A stretch of 9,182 bases of DNA, from NCBI GenBank assembly GCA_036558305.1, contig DATBFX010000332.1:1-9182 (forward strand). Direction: 5' to 3'. This DNA comes from DATBFX01 sp036558305. Its GTDB lineage: Bacteria > Chloroflexota > Chloroflexia > Thermomicrobiales > UBA6265. Numbering within the stretch: position 1 is the first letter of the stretch; each line of letters starts with the position of its first letter. The notes under the pieces are model-generated. The model saw nothing but the letters and a program-made list of their open reading frames with translations, ran no database searches and was not told where the DNA came from. Of this stretch, positions 5,359-9,182 are shown in pieces. Both the position numbers and the translations under genes were made by a program.

Positions 5359-6213
5359 ATGGACGGCGACCGATTCGATGACCTTGCCAGAAAAATGGCA
5401 ACGTCACGCCGCGGTCTGCTACGCGGTCTCGTCGCGGGCGTCGGGAGCGGGTTGTTGGCGGCGGTCGGTCTGCGCCCGGCGGAGGCGATCGTCTGCCGGC
5501 AGGACGGGGACCTCTGCCGAGAGAACGTCAATTGTTGCTCTGGCGTCTGCACGAAGGACAGCGCCGGATATCGTCGGTGCGTTGGACCGACTACGACCAC
5601 GACGACCTCCACCACGTCGACGACGACCTCGACGACCACGACCTCGACCACCACGTCCACCACCACCGGGGCCCCGACGCCTCTCTGCGGCGGCCAGCCT
5701 TGCCAATTCGGCGGCGACTGCTTCACGCAATTCTGCGACGACAGCCAGTCGCCGCCGGTCTGCGGCCAACTCTGCGCGGGCGGCACCTGCGTCTGCGGCA
5801 GCGACTGCACCACCGGTTTCTGCGACGACAGCGGCGGCTCGCCCGGCGTCTGCGGGCAGGTCGGCAGTGGTGCATCCTGCGTCTGCGGCGGCGACTGCTT
5901 CACCGGCTTCTGCGACACCAGCGGCGGCACCCCCGGCGTCTGCGGCAAGTCTTGCGGCGGCGGTCCGTGCACCGGCGGCGGCGACTGCTTCACGCAATTC
6001 TGCGACGACAGCCAGACGCCGCCGGTCTGTGGCCAGAACTGCGCCGGTGGCTCGTGCGTCTGCGGCAGCGACTGCACTACGGGGTTCTGCGACGACAGCG
6101 GCGGATCGCCCGGCGTCTGTGGCCAGGTGGACTTCGGTGGGTCCTGCCGTTGCGGTGGAGACTGCTTTAGTGGCTTCTGCGACGACAGCCAGGTGCCGGC
6201 AGTCTGCGGCTAG
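5359..6213 (+). CDS. Tat-exported protein: knottin-like module, Thr/Ser linker, six Cys-rich repeats
   Basis: The protein has 284 residues, with AAGGGGGG about 6 nt before the ATG. The N-terminus has a twin-arginine signal: SRRGLLRG (16-23), a hydrophobic stretch to about 38, and a probable cleavage after AEA (41-43). Mature residues 46-74 have the cysteine pattern C-x6-C-x5-CC-x3-C-x9-C, the order and spacing of inhibitor cystine knots. Residues 78-103 are Thr with some Ser only, a stalk-like linker. Residues 110-284 form six repeats of 29-30 residues built around GGDCFTxFCDDSxxxPxVCG, with 5 or 6 cysteines each. In all, 38 Cys are in the mature part. No membrane anchor, sortase motif or catalytic motif follows; the chain stops right after the last VCG. 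Folded export by Tat together with so many cysteines suggests disulfides formed before or during export. Function is unknown: structural, binding or toxin-like roles are all possible. It is flanked by a possible activator site and a terminator. Confidence 0.87.
   Translation: MDGDRFDDLARKMATSRRGLLRGLVAGVGSGLLAAVGLRPAEAIVCRQDGDLCRENVNCCSGVCTKDSAGYRRCVGPTTTTTTSTTSTTTSTTTTSTTTSTTTGAPTPLCGGQPCQFGGDCFTQFCDDSQSPPVCGQLCAGGTCVCGSDCTTGFCDDSGGSPGVCGQVGSGASCVCGGDCFTGFCDTSGGTPGVCGKSCGGGPCTGGGDCFTQFCDDSQTPPVCGQNCAGGSCVCGSDCTTGFCDDSGGSPGVCGQVDFGGSCRCGGDCFSGFCDDSQVPAVCG
5590..5667 (+). repeat. ACN-triplet tract encoding the Thr/Ser linker
   Basis: This is a run of 26 codons, nearly all ACG or ACC with interspersed TCG/TCC/TCC-type Ser codons. 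It encodes residues 78-103. Triplet changes in such a tract keep the frame, so the linker length may vary between strains. Confidence 0.75.
5686..6210 (+). repeat. Higher-order duplication of a three-repeat block in the Cys-rich domain
   Basis: Repeats 1-3 (5686-5952) and repeats 4-6 (5953-6210) correspond one to one with an exact 89-codon (267-bp) offset. Repeats 1 and 4 share FTQFCDDSQxPPVCGQ, 2 and 5 share CVCGSDCTTGFCDDSGGSPG, and 3 and 6 share CGGDCFxGFCD. Long stretches are identical at the DNA level, so the duplication of the block is younger than the repeats themselves. Confidence 0.8.
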
Positions 6214-6295
6214 ACCGCGGCCCGTGCCAACGCTTCGGGTGCTCATCGGTTGAGTTGCGGCGTTGGTTGAGCGGTGCCATTATCACACACCGGAG

Positions 6296-6730
6296 TCAGG
6301 AGCACGGCGGCGCTTCCAAGGAAGGAAGCGCCGCCGTGTTTGTCTGACTGCTCGCGTACATGTCCGCGACGCACCACCAGGTTCCGTCCTCGTCCCGGCG
6401 CCAAACCTCAAGGAGATTGCCTTCGTCGTCGAGGGAGGAGCCGGCCGGGAAGCGGGAGGTTGCCGTGTAGGTGCCGATCACATAAGCGAGATACCCGTTT
6501 GATTCGACGCGAGTGATGTCGATCGTGCAGCGACGGTCGGCAGCGGTATGGAAAGCGCGGAGGAAGGCGCGGATCGCGTCGCGGCCGACGGCAGGTGGCT
6601 GGTTCGGAGGCAGGATCGTGGCATCTTCGGCGTAGAAGGTGTCGGCGATTCCGTCGGCGTCGGCCGCGTTGAAACGGCTGACGAAATCGGCGTGGCGCGC
6701 TTCCATCAGGTCGTGTAGTGGGTCACTCAC
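6296..6730 (-). CDS. SnoaL/NTF2-like protein (DUF4440 type)
   Basis: This 144-residue cytosolic protein is a complete cone-shaped NTF2-like fold. The N-terminal helices read DLMEARHADFVSRFNAADADGIADTFYAEDATILPPN. The next part, PPAVGRDAIRAFLRAFHTA, is the loop and helix that open the pocket, and the sheet strands follow (CTIDITRVES, LAYVIGTYTAT, GNLLEVWRRDEDGTWWCVADMY). This is the signature of the 'SgcJ/EcaC, DUF4440, SnoaL' group, which holds small ligand-binding proteins, isomerases and cyclase-like enzymes. The substrate is not predictable. The GTG at 6730 gives MSDPLHDLMEARH; no strong SD precedes it, and the ATG at residue 9 has none either. The stop of the Uma2 gene is 32 bp upstream on the same strand, so it is probably the second gene of an operon. 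The last residues (after about 130) are encoded by the terminator hairpin of the facing gene and look non-conserved. Confidence 0.87.
   Translation of the reverse strand: MSDPLHDLMEARHADFVSRFNAADADGIADTFYAEDATILPPNQPPAVGRDAIRAFLRAFHTAADRRCTIDITRVESNGYLAYVIGTYTATSRFPAGSSLDDEGNLLEVWRRDEDGTWWCVADMYASSQTNTAALPSLEAPPCS
6303..6338 (+). terminator. Hairpin terminator after the Tat-exported protein gene
   Basis: A perfect 15-bp stem, CACGGCGGCGCTTCC (6303-6317) with its complement (6324-6338), has a 6-nt AAGGAA loop. It is followed on the plus strand by TTTGTCT. It overlaps the last codons of the convergent SnoaL-like gene, so one sequence serves as terminator and as coding tail. Confidence 0.7.
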
Positions 6731-6762
6731 GGGTTACCAATGGAGATGACGACCCTGGCAGA

Positions 6763-7317
6763 TCAGGCGAAGAGAGCGTCGAGATCGATGACAACGCCCG
6801 GCAAGGCGATCGGTTCGATCGTGCCGGTTCGGTGGACGCTCATCGCGTACTCGCCGTCGGATTGGCGGCGCCAAGTGGTGAGGGTGAACTCGTAGTGGGG
6901 GCGCCAGATCTCCCGATCGCCCCGCTTCAGGTATTCTGGAAGCTTCTCATCGACGTCGTAGCCGCCGGTCGAAGGGGACCAGGCCTCAACGATGAGGGGG
7001 AGTGGCTGATCAAAGACCTCTAGCCGGTACGGCCTATGCCGGATGGAGTCCGAACCGACGATCGGAACCACGTACAGGTCCGGAATGTAGTAGTTCTCCT
7101 CGCCGCGTCGGACACGTCCCATGTTGAGTCGAAGCTGGTACCGGTCGCGATCGAGTTGCGGAACAAGCTGATCGACCAGCCGCCAGATCACGATGTTGTG
7201 GGACTCCGACGTCGACGGTTTCTCCCGGAGCTGTCCGCGATGGAGTTCGACAAATCGGCCCCGCTCGCTCAGCATGAGCGATTCGATCTCTGAGAGCGTG
7301 AGCTCTTGCACCGTCAT
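6763..7317 (-). CDS. Uma2-family (DUF820) PD-(D/E)xK nuclease-like protein
   Basis: The 184-residue protein has the family's usual length and layout. FVELHRGQLREKP (22-34) is the opening ELxxG motif and is followed by H40. PDLYVV (79-84) holds the core Asp80. IVEAWSPSTGGYDVDEKLPEY (109-129) carries Glu111, the SPST turn, Asp121 and Lys125, and GDREIWRPH (133-141) replaces the common GVxEYWxVD. These residues fit a PD-(D/E)xK nuclease core, but the Lys of the strict ExK is not at the usual place (Trp113). Uma2 proteins are very numerous in cyanobacteria and Chloroflexota and their biological role is not known; some may derive from restriction-like or mobile nucleases. The ATG at 7317 has AAGGAG 7 nt upstream (7325-7330). 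A TACACT box (7352-7357, minus strand) may be its -10. The SnoaL-like gene follows after 32 bp. Confidence 0.87.
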   Translation of the reverse strand: MTVQELTLSEIESLMLSERGRFVELHRGQLREKPSTSESHNIVIWRLVDQLVPQLDRDRYQLRLNMGRVRRGEENYYIPDLYVVPIVGSDSIRHRPYRLEVFDQPLPLIVEAWSPSTGGYDVDEKLPEYLKRGDREIWRPHYEFTLTTWRRQSDGEYAMSVHRTGTIEPIALPGVVIDLDALFA

Positions 7318-7351
7318 GTCGTGTCTCCTTCGCGGCGCCCGACCCGCGGCG

Positions 7352-7357
7352 AGTGTA
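7352..7357 (-). promoter_or_regulatory. Possible -10 element for the Uma2-SnoaL operon
   Basis: TACACT on the minus strand lies 34 bp before the ATG at 7317 and fits the TANNNT pattern of high-GC bacteria. No clear -35 is seen; it would fall near 7380, left of the MITE-like element. Confidence 0.25.
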
Positions 7358-7398
7358 CTACGGCGCCGGCAGTGGCATCACCACCCCAGCGCGTAGCC

Positions 7399-7414
7399 CA
7401 GGGCAATCGCATTT
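7399..7414 (+). repeat. Left terminal inverted repeat of the MITE-like element
   Basis: CAGGGCAATCGCATTT is identical to the repeat at 8967-8982 and to the complement of 7601-7616. Confidence 0.85.
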
Positions 7415-7600
7415 GGATTTGCCCCGGTTTTGCCCGTCGCGTGGGCCCGACGGCGGCCCCGTCACGCCCTGCGTCGCGGGCGTTGGCCCCGGATGCCCGG
7501 TCGCCAACGGCGCCACCGCGGGCCGGTCCGATCCCGAGCGGGGAGAGAGACGCCGCGAAACGGGCAGATGGGCCGCCGATGCCCAGCTTTGCCTAGGTTG

Positions 7601-7616
7601 AAATGCGATTGCCCTG
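7601..7616 (-). repeat. Right terminal inverted repeat of the MITE-like element
   Basis: AAATGCGATTGCCCTG is the exact complement of the left end. It contains an ATG (7603) in frame with the membrane protein that follows. Confidence 0.85.
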
Positions 7617-7620
7617 CGGC

Positions 7621-7770
7621 ATGCGCGACGACCAACCGCCCCCACCCGAAGAGGAACCGTACGTCGAACCCCTCTTCGACCTGCGCCGCGGTCTGATAAT
7701 CCTCATCATCGTCGGCATCATCGTGACGATCGTCTCCGGGATCTGCATCGCCCTGGACGGCCGGTACTGA
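7621..7770 (+). CDS. Small single-span membrane protein, 49 residues
   Basis: The ATG at 7621 gives MRDDQPPPPEEEPYVEPLFD, then LRRGLIILIIVGIIVTIVSG, ICIALDGRY and a TGA at 7768-7770. The acidic Pro/Glu-rich N-terminus (1-20) is followed by two Arg (22-23) and one hydrophobic span (about 24-45), then a 4-residue tail. This suggests a small inner-membrane protein. I know no family. It starts 4 bp after the MITE-like element, and no Shine-Dalgarno sequence lies in front of the ATG; the sequence there is the element's terminal repeat. An in-frame ATG inside that repeat (7603) would add MRLPCG. The gene may have lost its own promoter and RBS to the insertion, or it may now use signals of the element. 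It faces the ABC permease gene tail to tail. Confidence 0.55.
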   Translation: MRDDQPPPPEEEPYVEPLFDLRRGLIILIIVGIIVTIVSGICIALDGRY

Positions 7771-7773
7771 CGA

Positions 7774-7844
7774 GGGGACAGGGGACAGGGGTCAGGGGTC
7801 AGGAGAACGAGCCGTCTGATCCCTGTCCCCTGTCCCCTGTCCCC
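7774..7844. repeat. G-rich heptamer arrays in inverted orientation (possible terminator and G-quadruplex)
   Basis: Left array (7774-7803): four GGGG runs separated by ACA, ACA and TCA, then TCA-GG. Right array (7821-7844): C-runs separated by TGT, the same heptamer on the other strand, ending next to the permease stop. The arms can pair into a long hairpin around a 17-nt loop and would act as a bidirectional terminator for the two convergent genes. Each arm alone also has four adjacent G-runs on one strand with 3-nt loops, a good intramolecular G-quadruplex pattern. Confidence 0.65.
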
Positions 7845-8788
7845 TAACGTTCCTCCCGCACGTACGGCCGCCCAAGTGCGGCGGGCGCACCGAGGCGGCG
7901 GCGGGCGCTTTCCCCGGTGGCGAGGACGAGGACGGCGATCGTGAAGAGGTAGGGGAGCATGCTCAGGAAGTAGGGGGAGATGCCGACGCCGACGCTTTGC
8001 AGCCGGAACTGCCCGGCCTCGACCCCGCCGAAAAGGTAGGCGCCGAGGGCGGCGCGGGCAGGATTCCATCCGGCGAAGATCACCAGCGCCACGGCGATCC
8101 AGCCGCGGCCGGCGGTGATGTTTTCCGTCCAACCGGGGTTCGTCCCGAGCGAGATCGCCGCCCCGCCGAGTCCCCCCAACGCTCCGCCCGCGATCACGTA
8201 GACGTAACGGAGGGCGGTCACGCTGACGCCCATCGCGTCGGCCGCCTCCGGCCGCTCGCCGAGGGCGCGCAGGTAGAGTCCCGGTCGCGTTCGGTAGACA
8301 TAAAGCCACATGACCGGCACCAGGACGTACGAGACGTAGACGAGGGCATCCTGCTTGAAGAGGATCGTGCCGAGGCGCGGGACGTCGCTGAGGAGGGGAA
8401 TCGCCAGTTTGGAGAATTCGTCCTTCGGCGTCTCTCCCGCGAGGTTGCGGCCGAGGTAGGCCGAGAGACCGGTGCCGAAGATCGTGAGGGCGAGCCCGCT
8501 GACGACCTGGTTGGCGCGCAGGGAGATCGTCAGCACCGCGTGGATGACCGCCATCGCCCCACCGGCGACGAGTGCGCCCATCGCCCCCACCCAGGCGTTC
8601 CCCGTCCATTGCGAGACGGCGAAGCCGCCGAGCGCGCCCATCAGCATCATCCCCTCGACGCCGAGGTTGAGCACCCCCGCCCGCTCGCAGAGCAACTCGC
8701 CGAGGCAGGCGTAGAGGATCGCGGTCCCGGCCGGAATCGCCGCCGCCAGCACCGACGTGAGGAACGCGATCGACCAGACGTCATCCAC
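7844..8788 (-). CDS. ABC transporter permease, nucleoside/simple-sugar (BmpA-associated) type
   Basis: The protein has 314 residues from a GTG at 8788. It is an integral inner-membrane permease of the BPD_transp_2 family (PF02653), of the second-permease kind that works with a BmpA/Med-type lipoprotein, a double ATPase and a first permease (the NupP/NupQ or YufP/YufQ arrangement for nucleosides). Residues 30-52 (GELLCERAGVLNLGVEGMML) are the hallmark GExxxERaGVlNlGxEGmML motif. LRANQVVSGLALTIFGTGLSAYLG and RALGERPEAADAMGVSV are the further conserved blocks, the latter the cytoplasmic EAA-like loop that meets the ATPase. About 8-9 spans are visible, and the length is normal. The start fits the family's usual N-terminus. 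A longer frame reaches an ATG inside the transposon repeat (8980) but adds a non-conserved, Trp/Arg-rich tail. The partner genes are absent: upstream lies a transposon end at 8967. Confidence 0.93.
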   Translation of the reverse strand: MDDVWSIAFLTSVLAAAIPAGTAILYACLGELLCERAGVLNLGVEGMMLMGALGGFAVSQWTGNAWVGAMGALVAGGAMAVIHAVLTISLRANQVVSGLALTIFGTGLSAYLGRNLAGETPKDEFSKLAIPLLSDVPRLGTILFKQDALVYVSYVLVPVMWLYVYRTRPGLYLRALGERPEAADAMGVSVTALRYVYVIAGGALGGLGGAAISLGTNPGWTENITAGRGWIAVALVIFAGWNPARAALGAYLFGGVEAGQFRLQSVGVGISPYFLSMLPYLFTIAVLVLATGESARRRLGAPAALGRPYVREER

Positions 8789-8966
8789 CCGCCACCGATC
8801 CCCAGTGCGAACGAGACCCAACTCACCACCGCGACAAGAGGACCGGCACCGCCAGCCCTCCTTCGGGTGTGGGAGGACCAACCGGGTCTCGCGCTGCGGA
8901 TGCCAACCGCCCCACCGTGAGCATACCCTACTCACACCGTCTGGGCCTGCCAAAACTCCCCGGTAC
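8789..8966 (-). other. Upstream region of the ABC permease gene
   Basis: No gene is supported in these 178 bp. Read on the minus strand it holds a GTGAG/CTCAC hairpin near the transposon, a TTGGCA box with a weak TAGGGT 17 bp further, and a short CCTCC/GGAGG stem (8857-8861 with 8872-8876). There is no typical SD before the GTG at 8788; GGGGATC and GGCGGG are the only G-rich bits. Confidence 0.4.
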
Positions 8967-8982
8967 CAGGGCAATCGCATTT
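8967..8982 (+). repeat. Terminal inverted repeat of the ISAs1-type element
   Basis: These 16 bp are identical to the ends of the MITE-like element at 7399-7414 and 7601-7616. Its complement supplies an outward ATG (8980) in frame with the permease gene. Confidence 0.85.
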
Positions 8983-9182
8983 CAGCGTGCCAGGACCGTG
9001 CGGAGGTGGGCGTGGTCCCCGCCGCAGCGCCGGCGCTTGGTCTTGGTGCCGACCCGGAGGGTGCGCTCCTGCCGCCGCAGGTTGGGGGCGAGGTGGCGCC
9101 GGACGGCGAGGTTCTCGGCGGCGTGGTCGACCCGGGCGCGGCTGTCGTCCTCGCGGAACGCCACGCCGGGCACCCGGTGGAG
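8982..9182 (-). pseudogene. ISAs1-family transposase, C-terminal part, apparently decayed
   Basis: The visible 66 residues begin LHRVPGVAFREDDSRARVDH and contain HAAENLAVRRHLAPNLRRQE, then VGTKTKRRRCGGDHAHLRTVLAR. This is the C-terminal region of DDE transposases of the ISAs1/H-repeat family, which normally reads about LHWVLDVxFxEDxxRxRxxxAAENLAxLRRxALNLL...KxKRxRAGWDxxYLLxVL. The frame is open, but many hydrophobic positions are replaced in a one-sided way: Trp to Arg or Gly, Leu to Pro or Arg, Tyr to His. Such a protein would hardly fold, so I call it a pseudogene, with the caution that only the end is seen and the consensus is from memory. Confidence 0.6.

Larger units (their letters stand above)
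7399..7616 (+). mobile_element. 218-bp MITE-like element related to ISAs1
   Basis: The ends are perfect 16-bp inverted repeats, CAGGGCAATCGCATTT at 7399-7414 and its complement at 7601-7616. The same 16 bp form the end of the transposase-bearing element at 8967-8982. The right end shares 18 nt with that element, TGAAATGCGATTGCCCTG (7599-7616), including the transposase stop codon. The frame running into this TGA ends RSDPERGERRRETGRWAADA, then QLCLG. This resembles a worn ISAs1 transposase C-terminus (roughly RRDPxxxRxxxxKRxRAGWDxAYLLxVL), so the element is probably an internally deleted copy with its transposase 5' to 3' on the plus strand. No target-site duplication is evident (left flank GCGCGTAGCC, right flank CGGCATGCGC). 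Confidence 0.75.
8967..9182 (-). mobile_element. ISAs1-family insertion sequence, one end (continues beyond the window)
   Basis: The terminal repeat CAGGGCAATCGCATTT (8967-8982) marks the element's edge, on the side of the transposase 3' end. The transposase stop codon (8982-8984) overlaps the repeat by one base. The other end lies right of the window, so length and target duplication cannot be judged. The left-hand flank is GTAC just outside the repeat. Confidence 0.8.

Noticed and set aside
5229..6246. Two long minus-strand frames (about 275-282 codons) opposite the Cys-rich repeat gene
   Set aside because: Their repeated Pro/Gln and Ala/Val composition mirrors the repeats on the plus strand; no plausible start signals or domains. 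The plus frame has a Tat signal and a regular Cys pattern.
7353..7601. 82-codon ORF across the MITE-like element as a gene
   Set aside because: It begins outside the element, crosses its left end, and only its last ~25 codons resemble a transposase tail; better seen as a remnant.
7774..7844. Heptamer arrays as a CRISPR array
   Set aside because: Units are 7 bp with no spacers and no cas genes; simple tandem repeats in inverted arrangement.
7593..8609. 338-codon minus frame over the ABC permease
   Set aside because: Arg/Pro/Gly-rich shadow; the permease frame carries the family motifs.
8821..8966. T-box or purine riboswitch before the permease
   Set aside because: A CCTCC/GGAGG stem and GGTGCCGG bits suggested it, but the conserved T-box AGGGTGGNACCGCG stretch and the purine-aptamer core are absent.
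8789..8980. Permease N-terminal extension starting at the ATG in the transposon repeat
   Set aside because: The extra 64 residues are not family-like, and the normal N-terminus of this permease type begins at the GTG at 8788. Kept only as a finding about possible fusion.

Overview
The window comes from a very GC-rich bacterial chromosome. The mix of genes fits a member of the Chloroflexota, class Thermomicrobia or a relative. This placement is an inference from gene style: a Tat-exported Cys-rich repeat protein with a poly-Thr linker, an Uma2-family gene, an ISAs1-type transposon end, and many GTG starts. No taxonomic marker gene is present.

Layout from left to right. (1) 1-1871, plus strand: the 3' end of an unknown gene, a phosphoribosyltransferase-like protein with a worn PRPP motif, and a GNAT acetyltransferase, closely spaced. 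(2) 1872-2165: a 277-bp gap between convergent genes. It holds a promoter-like TTGACA with a palindrome over it, a series of hairpins, and a strong Shine-Dalgarno sequence that can pair with an upstream anti-SD stretch. This looks like a regulated 5' leader, yet it points into the 3' end of the next gene on the opposite strand. (3) 2149-4413, minus strand: an MFS exporter and a two-module glyoxalase-like (VOC) protein. (4) 4526-4962, minus strand: a small double zinc-ribbon protein with a near-ideal hairpin terminator. (5) 4963-5358: a 396-bp divergent intergenic region. (6) 5359-6213, plus strand: a Tat-exported protein made of a knottin-like module, a Thr/Ser linker and six Cys-rich repeats. 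(7) 6296-7317, minus strand: a SnoaL/NTF2-like protein and an Uma2-family nuclease-like protein, probably co-transcribed. (8) 7399-7616: a 218-bp MITE-like element with perfect 16-bp inverted repeats, followed at once by a 49-residue single-span membrane protein. (9) 7774-7844: arrays of a G-rich heptamer in inverted orientation between two convergent genes. (10) 7844-8788, minus strand: an ABC permease of the nucleoside/sugar (BmpA-associated) type. (11) 8967-9182: one end of an ISAs1-family element with the 3' end of its decayed transposase. Its terminal repeat is identical to those of the MITE.

The genes do not form one pathway. The clearest theme is accessory or remodelled DNA on the right side: one transposon end and a short derivative of the same family lie on either side of the membrane protein and the permease. 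The permease is probably cut off from its usual ATPase and partner permease. The most unusual items are the orphan riboswitch-like leader at 1945-2165 and the knottin/Cys-repeat exported protein.
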